From positions 1-5,232 of the forward strand of contig CALGMY010000133.1 of the NCBI GenBank assembly GCA_937958785.1: a DNA stretch of 5,232 nucleotides, written 5' to 3'. Positions 1 through 5,232 of the stretch are shown here, in pieces. How positions within the stretch are numbered: position 1 is the first letter of the stretch; each line of letters starts with the position of its first letter. This DNA is from an uncultured Gammaproteobacteria bacterium (GTDB lineage: Bacteria; Pseudomonadota; Gammaproteobacteria; Steroidobacterales; GCA-2729495). Both the position numbers and the translations under genes were made by a program. The notes under the pieces are model-generated. The model was not told the DNA's origin. It saw only the letters and a list, made by a program, of their open reading frames with translations, and ran no database searches.

Positions 1-1
1 G

Positions 2-856
2 GGTGCCCCCCGACTCAAGGGCATCGACTTCGACATGCCGGTGGCGAGCGCCCAGGTGAAGTCCGCAGTGCTGCTTGCGGGCCTGTATGCCAGCGGAACC
101 ACCGCCGTGACCGAGCCCGCGGTCACGCGCGACCACACCGAGCGGATGCTCGAGCGCCTTGGTTGCCCCGTGCAGCGCACCGGCGCCCGAGTGACGATTG
201 GAGGTGGCGGGACCCTCAAGGCAGCACCAATCCCGGTACCCGGCGACCTTTCCTCCGCCGCGTTCATGGTGCTGGCCGGCTGCCAGGCGACGGCTGGCGA
301 ACTGGTGATCGAGAACGTGGGTCTGAATCCCACGCGCACCGGCATCCTGCGCATCCTCGAGCTGATGGGAGCCGACGTTCGGGTGGAACCGTCCCCTGGC
401 GGGGTGGGCGAACCGGTGGGACGCCTGGTGGTGCGTCCGAGCCGCCTGCGCGGCATCGACGTGCCACCCGAACTGGTGCCGCTCGCCATCGACGAGTTTC
501 CCGCGGTCTTCGTGGCAGCCGCACTGGCCACCGGGGAAACCCTGGTGCAAGGTGCCGCCGAACTCCGGCACAAGGAGACGGACCGAATCCGGGTGATGGT
601 GGATGGGCTCCGGGCCCTGGGCATCGAGGTGGAGGAGCTGGCGGATGGTGCGCGGATCCGCGGGGGCCGTTTCCAGGCCGGTACGGTCGACAGCGCCGGA
701 GATCACCGGGTTGCCATGTCATTTGCCGTGGGTGCCGCCAGGGCCGAGGGGCCGGTGACGATCCTCGACACCGCCAACGTGGCCACATCCTTCCCGGGCT
801 TTGCCCCGCTGGCCCGATCGGTGGGCCTCGACATCATGGTGCAACAGGATGGCTGA
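2..856 (+). CDS. aroA: 3-phosphoshikimate 1-carboxyvinyltransferase (EPSP synthase), 5'-truncated, class II type
   Basis: EPSP synthase joins shikimate-3-phosphate and phosphoenolpyruvate to give EPSP, the step before chorismate, in the cytosol. The frame is open from base 2, so the gene starts outside the window. There are 284 C-terminal residues, against about 430-440 for the whole family protein, so roughly 150 are missing, including the N-terminal PEP-binding NAG(T/A)xxR region. An internal ATG at base 35 is not the true start, because homologous sequence (LKGIDFDMPVASAQVKSA) runs through it. Visible motifs in order are SAQVK, RDHTER, GDLSSAAF, NPTR, IDEFP with the active-site Asp, ELRHKETDRI with the conserved Lys-Glu, DHRVAMSF and ATSFPGF near the C-terminus. 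The terminal motif has Ser-Phe-Pro where E. coli AroA has Lys411-Thr-Phe-Pro, as in class II enzymes. The last 8 bases overlap cmk, which suggests translational coupling. Identification is secure; the class assignment rests on motifs in the part seen. Confidence 0.97.
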   Translation, partial: GAPRLKGIDFDMPVASAQVKSAVLLAGLYASGTTAVTEPAVTRDHTERMLERLGCPVQRTGARVTIGGGGTLKAAPIPVPGDLSSAAFMVLAGCQATAGELVIENVGLNPTRTGILRILELMGADVRVEPSPGGVGEPVGRLVVRPSRLRGIDVPPELVPLAIDEFPAVFVAAALATGETLVQGAAELRHKETDRIRVMVDGLRALGIEVEELADGARIRGGRFQAGTVDSAGDHRVAMSFAVGAARAEGPVTILDTANVATSFPGFAPLARSVGLDIMVQQDG

Positions 857-1538
857 GGCGGGCGCTGCACCGGTCCTCGCCATCGATGGTCCCGGCGGGG
901 CGGGCAAGGGCACCATCAGCCGGTTGGTGGCCGGGCGGCTCGGCTGGCACCTGCTGGACAGCGGCGCCCTCTACCGCCTGGTTGCCCTGGCGGCCCTCGA
1001 CCGGGGCATCCCCCTGCACGCCGAGGCCGAGCTCGCCGCGCTCGCCGGCCGCCTCGATGTGTCCTTCGAGGGCGTGGAGGCCGGGACCCGGGTGCTACTG
1101 GACGGTCGGGACGCGACCCGGGCCATCCGCTCCGAGGCTGCCGGTGACGGGGCTTCCAGGGTCGCGGTCCTGCCCGCCGTGCGCGCGGCCCTGGTGGCCC
1201 GCCAGCGGGCGTTTCGTCAGCCTCCCGGGCTCGTGGCCGATGGCCGGGACATGGGCGCGGTGATCTTTCCCGATGCGGTGCTAAAGGTCTTTCTCACGGC
1301 CAGTGTCGAGGAACGGGCCCGGAGGCGGCATAAGCAGTTGAAGGAAAAGGGTATTGATGTTAGCCTCACCGCCCTTTCCAAGGACATGATGGAGCGCGAC
1401 CGGCGCGATTCGGAGCGTTCCATTGCGCCGCTCCGGCCCAGCGACGACGCACGGACCCTCGATACCACGGGCATGGACATACCAGCTGTGGTGGCGGTGG
1501 TCCTTGAGTGGGCAGGGGAGTGCGGCATCAGGACGTGA
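849..1538 (+). CDS. cmk: Cytidylate kinase (CMP/dCMP kinase)
   Basis: This cytosolic enzyme phosphorylates CMP and dCMP with ATP, recycling nucleotides from RNA decay and lipid synthesis. It has 229 residues, against 227 in E. coli. The P-loop is GPGGAGKGT (residues 14-22), with Gly at the third position where E. coli has Ser (GPSGAGKGT). DSGALYR (37-43) forms part of the CMP site, RQRAFR (118-123) and DGRDMG (131-136, a Cmk signature) follow, and FPDAVLKVFLTAS (140-152) leads into the lid. The conserved block ERDRRDSERSIAPL (182-195) holds the Arg/Asp residues that contact substrate and phosphate. The start at 849 is chosen because homology begins just after it (VLAIDG at 9-14) and because the upstream in-frame codons belong to the aroA overlap. 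The only SD-like bases are a weak GGTG at 838-841, so translation probably depends on ribosomes finishing aroA. cmk directly upstream of rpsA is the usual proteobacterial order. Confidence 0.97.
   Translation: MAEAGAAPVLAIDGPGGAGKGTISRLVAGRLGWHLLDSGALYRLVALAALDRGIPLHAEAELAALAGRLDVSFEGVEAGTRVLLDGRDATRAIRSEAAGDGASRVAVLPAVRAALVARQRAFRQPPGLVADGRDMGAVIFPDAVLKVFLTASVEERARRRHKQLKEKGIDVSLTALSKDMMERDRRDSERSIAPLRPSDDARTLDTTGMDIPAVVAVVLEWAGECGIRT
1338..1366 (+). promoter_or_regulatory. Weak candidate internal promoter for rpsA inside cmk
   Basis: An AT-richer patch in an otherwise GC-rich gene contains TTGAAG (1338-1343), a 17-base spacer and TAGCCT (1361-1366). This resembles a poor sigma-70 promoter: TTGA of the -35 matches, and T, A and the final T of the -10 match. 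In E. coli, rpsA has promoters within and near cmk, which makes the position plausible. The patch also encodes conserved lid residues (KQLKEKG), so protein constraint alone could explain its composition. Confidence 0.2.
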
Positions 1539-1668
1539 CGTGCCTGCCAACCGGGTCCGCGCGAACGGCGATGCCGTAGCGCGGTTTGACTGCAACAACC
1601 ACCGTTCCGTTCACGCGGCCGGTGCCAGCCAACCAGAAGGTCCGCCTGCCGGCGGTAGATCCAATCCA
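1539..1668 (+). promoter_or_regulatory. rpsA leader / translation initiation region, structured and lacking a clear SD
   Basis: This 130-base gap separates cmk from rpsA and has no gene of its own. It contains a strong hairpin (1557-1584) and a second foldable segment: GCCGG at 1618-1622 can pair with CCGGC at 1649-1653, and ACC (1632-1634) with GGT (1639-1641) around an AGAA loop. The 20 bases before the rpsA ATG contain no AGGAGG-like site. The nearest G-rich run is GGCGG at 1651-1655, 13 bases from the ATG, and AGAAGG at 1635-1640 is too far away. In E. coli the rpsA initiation region also lacks a canonical SD, folds into hairpins and is repressed by S1 itself. Similar autogenous control here is inferred, not shown. 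Confidence 0.5.
1557..1584 (+). other. Strong two-part hairpin in the cmk-rpsA gap
   Basis: CCGCGC (1557-1562) pairs with GCGCGG (1579-1584). Inside it, ACGGC (1565-1569) pairs with GCCGT (1573-1577) around a GAT loop, giving 11 base pairs interrupted by a small GA/A internal loop. The 3' side is followed by TTTGAC rather than a run of T, so it is not a good intrinsic terminator. It is better read as a leader structure or an RNA-stability element. Confidence 0.55.
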
Positions 1669-3351
1669 ATGACGGAAAATTTCGCCCTCCTCTTCGAGCA
1701 GAGTCTCGCCAACAGCCGCATCAAGCCTGGCACCATCCTTGTGGGTCGTGTCATCGACGTGTCCCAGGAGGCTGTCGTCGTCAGCGCAGGCCTCAAGTCC
1801 GAGGCCGTGATCCCCGCCAGCCAGTTCCGCAACGAGAGGGGCGAGCTTGAAGTCCACATCGGTGACCAGGTCGAAGTTGCCCTCGACTCCGTCGAGGATG
1901 GCTTCGGCGAAACCCGGCTCTCCCGTGAACGCGCCAAGCGCGTCCGAACCTGGGAAGCTCTCGAAGATGCCTTCGAGCACCAGAAGATCGTGAAGGGCAT
2001 CATCAACGGCCGCGTCAAGGGCGGCTTTACCGTCGACATCGATTTCGTCCGCGCGTTCCTCCCGGGCTCCCTGGTGGACGTGCGTCCCGTGCGCGACCCG
2101 TCTTACCTGGAAGGCAAGGAGCTCGAATTCAAGGTCATCAAGCTCGACCGGCGCCGCAACAACGTCGTCGTCTCGCGTCGCGCCGTGGTCGAGGCGGAGT
2201 ACAGTGCCGAGCGCGAGGCGCTGCTGTCGAACCTCCAGGAAGGCTCGGTCGTCAAGGGCGTGGTCAAGAACCTGACTGACTACGGCGCCTTCGTGGACCT
2301 CGGTGGCATCGACGGTCTGCTGCACATCACCGACATGGCGTGGAAGCGTGTGAAGCACCCTTCCGAAGTCGTGAACGTCGGTGACGAGATCGAAGTAAAG
2401 ATCCTGCGCTTCGATCGCGAGAAGAACCGCGTCTCGCTGGGCATGAAGCAGCTTGGCTCGGATCCCTGGGAGGCGATCTCCCGTCGCTACCCGCCCAACA
2501 CCCGCCTCTTCGGCAAGGTCACGAACATCGCCGACTATGGCTGCTTCGTGGAGATCGAGGAGGGCGTCGAGGGCCTGGTCCACGTGTCCGAGATGGACTG
2601 GACCAACAAGAACGTCAATCCGTCCAAGGTCGTGCAGATTGGCGACGAGGTCGAGGTCATGGTGCTCGACATCGACGAGGAGCGCCGGCGAATTTCCCTC
2701 GGTATCAAGCAGTGCAAGACCAACCCCTGGTCCGACTTTGCCACCGGTTACAACAAGGGTGACCGGGTCTCGGGCAAGATCAAGTCGATCACGGACTTCG
2801 GCATATTCATCGGCCTTCCCGGTGGCATCGATGGTCTCGTGCATCTTTCGGACATCTCCTGGGACGTCCCTGGCGAGGAAGCGGTGCGCAAGTACAAGAA
2901 GGGGGAGGATGTCGATACCGTCGTCCTGGCCATCGATCCCGAGCGGGAGCGCATTTCGCTTGGCGTCAAGCAGCTTGACCAGGATCCGTTCTCCAAGTTC
3001 CTGGCTGACAACCCAAAGGGGTCCATCATGAAGGGCCTCGTGTCGGAGGTGGATGCCCGGGGCGCCGTCATCGACCTCGATGGTGGCATCAAGGGTTACC
3101 TGCGGGCGAGCGAGCTCTCCCGGGACCGGGTGGAGGACGCCCGCAGCGTCCTCAAGGTTGGCGATGAGGTCGAGGCCAAGTTCACGGGTCTCGACCGCAA
3201 GAGTCGCCTGGTATCCCTGTCGATCAAGGCCAAGGACGCCCACGAGGAAGCGCAGGCCATGGAGAACTACCGGGCCGACGGCTCCGGCAGCTCCGCGACC
3301 ACGCTGGGTGAGCTCCTCAAGGAGCAGATTTCCAACGCCAGCGACTCCTGA
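1669..3351 (+). CDS. rpsA: 30S ribosomal protein S1
   Basis: S1 is the large mRNA-binding protein of the 30S subunit. It helps structured or weak-SD messages dock on the ribosome. The product has 560 residues, against 557 in E. coli, with six S1/OB-fold repeats at about 20-88, 105-172, 192-261, 278-347, 364-435 and 451-521. Repeats 1 and 2 are the divergent, ribosome-binding pair (GEVxALDSVEDGFGET-like and KGGFTVDI, RAFLPGSLVDVRPVRD). Repeats 3-6 carry the classic RNA-binding pattern, such as LTDYGAFVDLGGIDGLLHITDM, shown here as its parts LTDYGAFVD and GLLHITD, plus DYGCFVEI with GLVHVSEMDW. The C-terminus has a short low-complexity tail and TLGELLKEQ (about 542-550). The ATG at 1669 is chosen because MTENFALLFEQSL matches the family N-terminus; further upstream the frame overlaps cmk and shows no homology. 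No strong SD precedes it. Six intact repeats and no frameshift indicate a functional gene. Confidence 0.99.
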   Translation: MTENFALLFEQSLANSRIKPGTILVGRVIDVSQEAVVVSAGLKSEAVIPASQFRNERGELEVHIGDQVEVALDSVEDGFGETRLSRERAKRVRTWEALEDAFEHQKIVKGIINGRVKGGFTVDIDFVRAFLPGSLVDVRPVRDPSYLEGKELEFKVIKLDRRRNNVVVSRRAVVEAEYSAEREALLSNLQEGSVVKGVVKNLTDYGAFVDLGGIDGLLHITDMAWKRVKHPSEVVNVGDEIEVKILRFDREKNRVSLGMKQLGSDPWEAISRRYPPNTRLFGKVTNIADYGCFVEIEEGVEGLVHVSEMDWTNKNVNPSKVVQIGDEVEVMVLDIDEERRRISLGIKQCKTNPWSDFATGYNKGDRVSGKIKSITDFGIFIGLPGGIDGLVHLSDISWDVPGEEAVRKYKKGEDVDTVVLAIDPERERISLGVKQLDQDPFSKFLADNPKGSIMKGLVSEVDARGAVIDLDGGIKGYLRASELSRDRVEDARSVLKVGDEVEAKFTGLDRKSRLVSLSIKAKDAHEEAQAMENYRADGSGSSATTLGELLKEQISNASDS

Positions 3352-3404
3352 GTCCGGTCGCCGTACCAAGTGGTCTGGGCCGGATATGCGTTAGGGGCGC
3401 AGCG
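3352..3404 (+). promoter_or_regulatory. rpsA-ihfB spacer with a modest hairpin and the ihfB RBS
   Basis: TCCGG (3353-3357) can pair with CCGGA (3380-3384), and ACC (3365-3367) with GGT (3372-3374) around an AAGT loop. No T-run follows, so termination between rpsA and ihfB is unlikely. I see no convincing sigma-70 promoter and no match to the IHF consensus in this spacer. AGGGG (3393-3397) lies 7 bases before the ihfB ATG and is a good ribosome binding site. Confidence 0.4.
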
Positions 3405-3707
3405 ATGACGAAGTCTGAACTGATCGAAGTTCTTGCCCGCAAGCAGAAGCACCTGCCGACGAAGGACGTCGAACTGGCGGTAAAGCATCTTCTGGATCTG
3501 ATGAGCGATGCGCTGGCCAATGGCCAGCGTATCGAGATCCGGGGCTTTGGCAGTTTCTCGCTGCACTTCCGGCCGCCCCGCATGGGCCGCAACCCCAAGA
3601 CCGGCGATGCCGTCGCCCTTGCCGGAAAGTACGTGCCCCATTTCAAGCCTGGAAAGGACCTGCGGGACCGGGTCAACGAGAACCGGCAGCTCCCGATCAA
3701 GGACTGA
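3405..3707 (+). CDS. ihfB: Integration host factor subunit beta
   Basis: IHF is an alpha/beta heterodimer that binds a specific site in the minor groove and bends DNA by roughly 160-180 degrees. It acts in recombination, replication start and sigma-54 promoters. This product has 100 residues, against 94 in E. coli, the excess being a short tail (ENRQLPIKD). MTKSELIE at the start, RIEIRGFGSFSLHF (42-55) and GKYVPHFKPGKDLRDR (74-89) are beta-subunit signatures. RNPKTG (62-67) is the arm tip, with Pro64 equivalent to the intercalating proline of E. coli IHF-beta, and Glu44 and Arg46 at the known sequence-reading positions. These features favour IHF-beta over HU or IHF-alpha. The start is supported by AGGGG 7 bases upstream. 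The position after rpsA is the same in E. coli. Expression probably comes from read-through of rpsA, as no separate promoter is visible. The partner ihfA must lie elsewhere. Confidence 0.98.
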   Translation: MTKSELIEVLARKQKHLPTKDVELAVKHLLDLMSDALANGQRIEIRGFGSFSLHFRPPRMGRNPKTGDAVALAGKYVPHFKPGKDLRDRVNENRQLPIKD

Positions 3708-3726
3708 TCCGGAGCGCCAGGTTCCG

Positions 3727-3755
3727 TCCACCAGAACTCCCTGGCCCGGTGGAGG
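3727..3755 (+). promoter_or_regulatory. lapA ribosome binding site with a possible occluding hairpin
   Basis: GGAGG (3751-3755) is a strong SD, 7 bases before the lapA ATG at 3763. TCCACC (3727-3732) is the exact reverse complement of GGTGGA (3748-3753), so a 6-bp stem with a 15-base loop would bury the first three SD bases. An alternative inner stem, CCAG (3731-3734) with CTGG (3741-3744), competes with it. The SD itself is well supported; that the hairpin forms or regulates is inference. Confidence 0.5.
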
Positions 3756-3762
3756 TCGTCAG

Positions 3763-4059
3763 ATGATCCGCAGCCTGCTGGTGTCCCTGCTCGTCCTGGT
3801 GTTCATCGCCCTCGCGGCCGTCTTCGCCGCGCTGAACCCGGGGCGCGTCGCGCTCGATTTCGCGTTCTTCTCCACGGAAATGGAGAAGTCGCTGGCGGTC
3901 GTCGGCGCCCTGGCCGTCGGTTGGGCCTTCGGCATCGCCTGTGCCCTGTTCGGGATCCTCCGCCTTCTCGCCCAGCGCCGCTCCCTGCGCCGCGCCCTGC
4001 GGCTCGCTGAACAGGAGGTCCACGCACTGCGGAGCCTCCCGGTGCAGGATGCCGACTGA
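3763..4059 (+). CDS. lapA: Lipopolysaccharide assembly protein A (LapA domain, two-helix inner-membrane protein)
   Basis: LapA is a small inner-membrane partner of LapB; in E. coli the pair (formerly YciS/YciM) regulates LPS synthesis. The product has 98 residues, against 102 in E. coli. Helix one spans about residues 4-24 (hydrophobic, ending AALNPG). A short loop follows with the family pattern NPGRVALDFAF (25-35). Helix two spans about 44-66 (LAVVGALAVGWAFGIACALFG). A basic, probably helical tail (RRSLRRALRLAEQEVHALR, 72-90) is likely cytosolic and coiled-coil forming. The start is set by the strong GGAGG site 7 bases upstream; extending further upstream in frame runs into ihfB and gives no family match. 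The 3' end overlaps lapB by 11 bases, so the two are almost certainly co-translated, consistent with a complex. Sequence conservation in this family is low, so the call rests on topology, the loop motif and the adjacent lapB. Confidence 0.92.
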   Translation: MIRSLLVSLLVLVFIALAAVFAALNPGRVALDFAFFSTEMEKSLAVVGALAVGWAFGIACALFGILRLLAQRRSLRRALRLAEQEVHALRSLPVQDAD

Positions 4060-5232
4060 GTCCACGTTCCTCTTCGCGGGGTTGCTGTTCATCGCAGCTG
4101 CCCTCGGCTACGTCTTTGCCCGCTTTGGTGATCCGGACGACGAGGACGAGGCAGACGACGCCGCGAGGAGTCGCTATCTCAGGGGCTTTCGTTATCTCCT
4201 CGACGACGACTCCGACCGGGCAGTCGATGCCTTCACCAGCACGGCTGACTCCAGCGATGAAGCTCTCGAGACGCAGCTGGCACTGGGATCGCTATTCCGT
4301 CGGCGGGGTGAGCTGGACCGCGCGATCCGCCTGCACCAGGACTTGGTGGACCGAGAGGCGAGCAGTCCGGCCCAGCGCGACATCGCGGCCTTTGCCCTTG
4401 CCGAGGACTACCTGGCGGCGGGCCTGTTCGACCGCGCCGAGGAGCTGTTCCTGCGCCTCAGGAAGTCACCCATCCACGGGACACCGGCCCTGCGCCGCCT
4501 TCTGCGCATCTGCGAGGTGACGAGCGATTGGGACCGGGCGGTCGCACTGTGTACCGAACTCAGTCAGGCAGGAGCCGACGAGGTGGGGCCGGGCCGGCTG
4601 GCACACTATTACTGCGAACTCGCGGGCCAGGCTGCCCAGCGCAATGAACCCGGGCGGGCCTTAGAGATGCTGGCCCGTGCGGAGGAAGTCGAGCCCGGCA
4701 AGGCGCGCGCTGCACTGGTTCGCGCCGACCTCCAGGCCGGTGGCGGTGACGCGGTTGCGGCGGTTGGCACGCTGGCCCGGCTCGGCGCCCGGGAGCCTGC
4801 TGTCCTCGGCGAGGTCGTTCCGCGGCTGGTGGCCCTCGCGGCCGTCCCGGCGGCGCGCCAGGCCGCCGGTAACGCACTGGAAGAGCTTGCTTCTGGTGTG
4901 GACGGGCACCGCGGAATCGCCCTCGCGGTCATGCGGGACCCGCGCCTGGACGAACCGCTGGCGCTGCGACACCTCTCGACCTTCATCGCCGGCCAGCCGG
5001 TCCTCACCGCCCTGCTGGGACCGGACGAGCGCCCCGCTGCCGCCCTTGACGGCGTCGCCCGCCTGCGACCCCTGCTCAACAAGCTGATTCGTGCGGGCAT
5101 GCGCTTCCAGTGCGCCAGTTGTGGCTACGAATCGGCTTCGATGCAGTGGCAGTGTCCGGGCTGCCGCTCCTGGGATTCCGTGCGGCCCGTGATGTCGGGT
5201 CTTCTGCGGGAAATTCTCGAGCAGCCCGTTTC
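4049..5232 (+). CDS. lapB: Lipopolysaccharide assembly protein B (TPR and rubredoxin-like zinc protein), 3'-truncated
   Basis: In E. coli LapB (YciM) is an inner-membrane adaptor that promotes FtsH degradation of LpxC, limiting LPS synthesis. The frame is open for 394 codons to the window edge; E. coli LapB has 389 residues, so only a few are probably missing. One N-terminal membrane helix (about 6-24) is followed by an acidic linker (28-37) and YLRGFRYLLDDDSDRAVDAF (43-62), which matches the E. coli YVAGVNFLL segment. TPR-like repeats follow: ALGSLFRRRGELDRAIRLHQ (78-97), AEDYLAAGLFDRAEELF (118-134), ICEVTSDWDRAVAL (154-167) and the conserved AHYYCELAGQA (185-195). Later repeats (about 200-330) are degenerate. 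Cys355, Cys358, Cys369 and Cys372 form two CxxC pairs of a rubredoxin-like metal site (CASCGYE, CPGCRSW). The ATG at 4049 overlaps the lapA end. The nearest SD-like bases, GGAG at 4031-4034, are 14 bases away, so coupling to lapA is likely. Confidence 0.95.
   Translation, partial: MPTESTFLFAGLLFIAAALGYVFARFGDPDDEDEADDAARSRYLRGFRYLLDDDSDRAVDAFTSTADSSDEALETQLALGSLFRRRGELDRAIRLHQDLVDREASSPAQRDIAAFALAEDYLAAGLFDRAEELFLRLRKSPIHGTPALRRLLRICEVTSDWDRAVALCTELSQAGADEVGPGRLAHYYCELAGQAAQRNEPGRALEMLARAEEVEPGKARAALVRADLQAGGGDAVAAVGTLARLGAREPAVLGEVVPRLVALAAVPAARQAAGNALEELASGVDGHRGIALAVMRDPRLDEPLALRHLSTFIAGQPVLTALLGPDERPAAALDGVARLRPLLNKLIRAGMRFQCASCGYESASMQWQCPGCRSWDSVRPVMSGLLREILEQPV

Noticed and set aside
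35..37. ATG at 35 as the aroA start
   Set aside because: Conserved AroA sequence (LKGIDFD) is read in frame before it, so the gene is truncated by the window edge.
801..848. An upstream start for cmk at 801
   Set aside because: It would extend far into aroA and add 16 residues with no Cmk similarity; 849 gives the normal length.
163..1263. A 366-codon plus-strand open frame spanning aroA and cmk
   Set aside because: It is rich in Arg, Gly, Pro and Ser, as expected for an out-of-frame reading of GC-rich genes, and overlaps two well-identified genes in other frames.
1557..1584. The cmk-rpsA hairpin as an intrinsic terminator
   Set aside because: Only three T follow the stem, then GAC, and termination here would cut rpsA off from the upstream genes without a clear promoter downstream.
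1586..1614. TTGACT (1586-1591) as a -35 box for rpsA
   Set aside because: At 17 bases spacing the -10 would be GTTCAC, which has little resemblance to TATAAT, and nearby spacings are no better.
1423..1668. An N-terminal extension of S1 to an upstream in-frame ATG at 1423
   Set aside because: The extra 82 residues overlap cmk, show no S1 homology, and the family N-terminus MTENFALLFEQSL begins exactly at 1669.
2770..2790. ATCAAG-containing segments in rpsA as IHF binding sites
   Set aside because: They match the first half of WATCAANNNNTTR but not the TTR half.
1528..3369. A 613-codon open frame on the minus strand covering all of rpsA
   Set aside because: It is the mirror of a strongly conserved S1 gene in GC-rich DNA, where antisense frames stay open by composition. 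Its translation is low-complexity and Asp/Val/Leu-rich and matches no family I know.

Overview
The window is a single-strand, GC-rich (roughly two-thirds GC by eye) stretch of core proteobacterial housekeeping genes. All are on the + strand and tightly packed, in the order aroA (5'-truncated) - cmk - rpsA - ihfB - lapA - lapB (3'-truncated). This order, a six-domain S1 of 560 residues, an IHF beta subunit and the LapA/LapB pair all point to a gamma- or betaproteobacterium with a GC-rich genome. Every lysine codon I checked in cmk, rpsA and ihfB is AAG, which fits that composition. I cannot place it more finely. Nothing suggests mobile DNA, phage, CRISPR, tRNA or rRNA.

Layout. Bases 2-856 hold the C-terminal two thirds of EPSP synthase (AroA, shikimate pathway), whose motifs are of the class II type. 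It overlaps cytidylate kinase (cmk, 849-1538) by 8 bases. A 130-base gap (1539-1668) follows, with a strong hairpin and a second, weaker foldable region but no good Shine-Dalgarno. It leads into rpsA (1669-3351), ribosomal protein S1. After 53 bases comes ihfB (3405-3707), with a good ribosome binding site. After another 55 bases comes lapA (3763-4059), a small two-helix inner-membrane protein. lapB (4049 to the window end) overlaps lapA by 11 bases. It encodes a membrane-anchored TPR protein with a C-terminal four-cysteine rubredoxin-like zinc site and runs off the window close to its expected end.

How the genes fit together. AroA makes the chorismate precursor EPSP, and Cmk recycles CMP/dCMP for nucleic acid synthesis. 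S1 captures mRNA on the ribosome, and IHF bends DNA as a nucleoid protein. LapA/LapB are the inner-membrane module that, in E. coli, controls LpxC turnover through FtsH and so sets the LPS level. The cluster therefore joins growth-linked metabolism, translation, chromosome architecture and envelope synthesis in one probable transcription unit.

This is an ordinary conserved region, and I found no convincing new system. The points worth a second look are modest: the class II motif set of AroA, the structured rpsA leader without an SD, a hairpin that can hide the lapA ribosome binding site, and an acidic linker in LapB.
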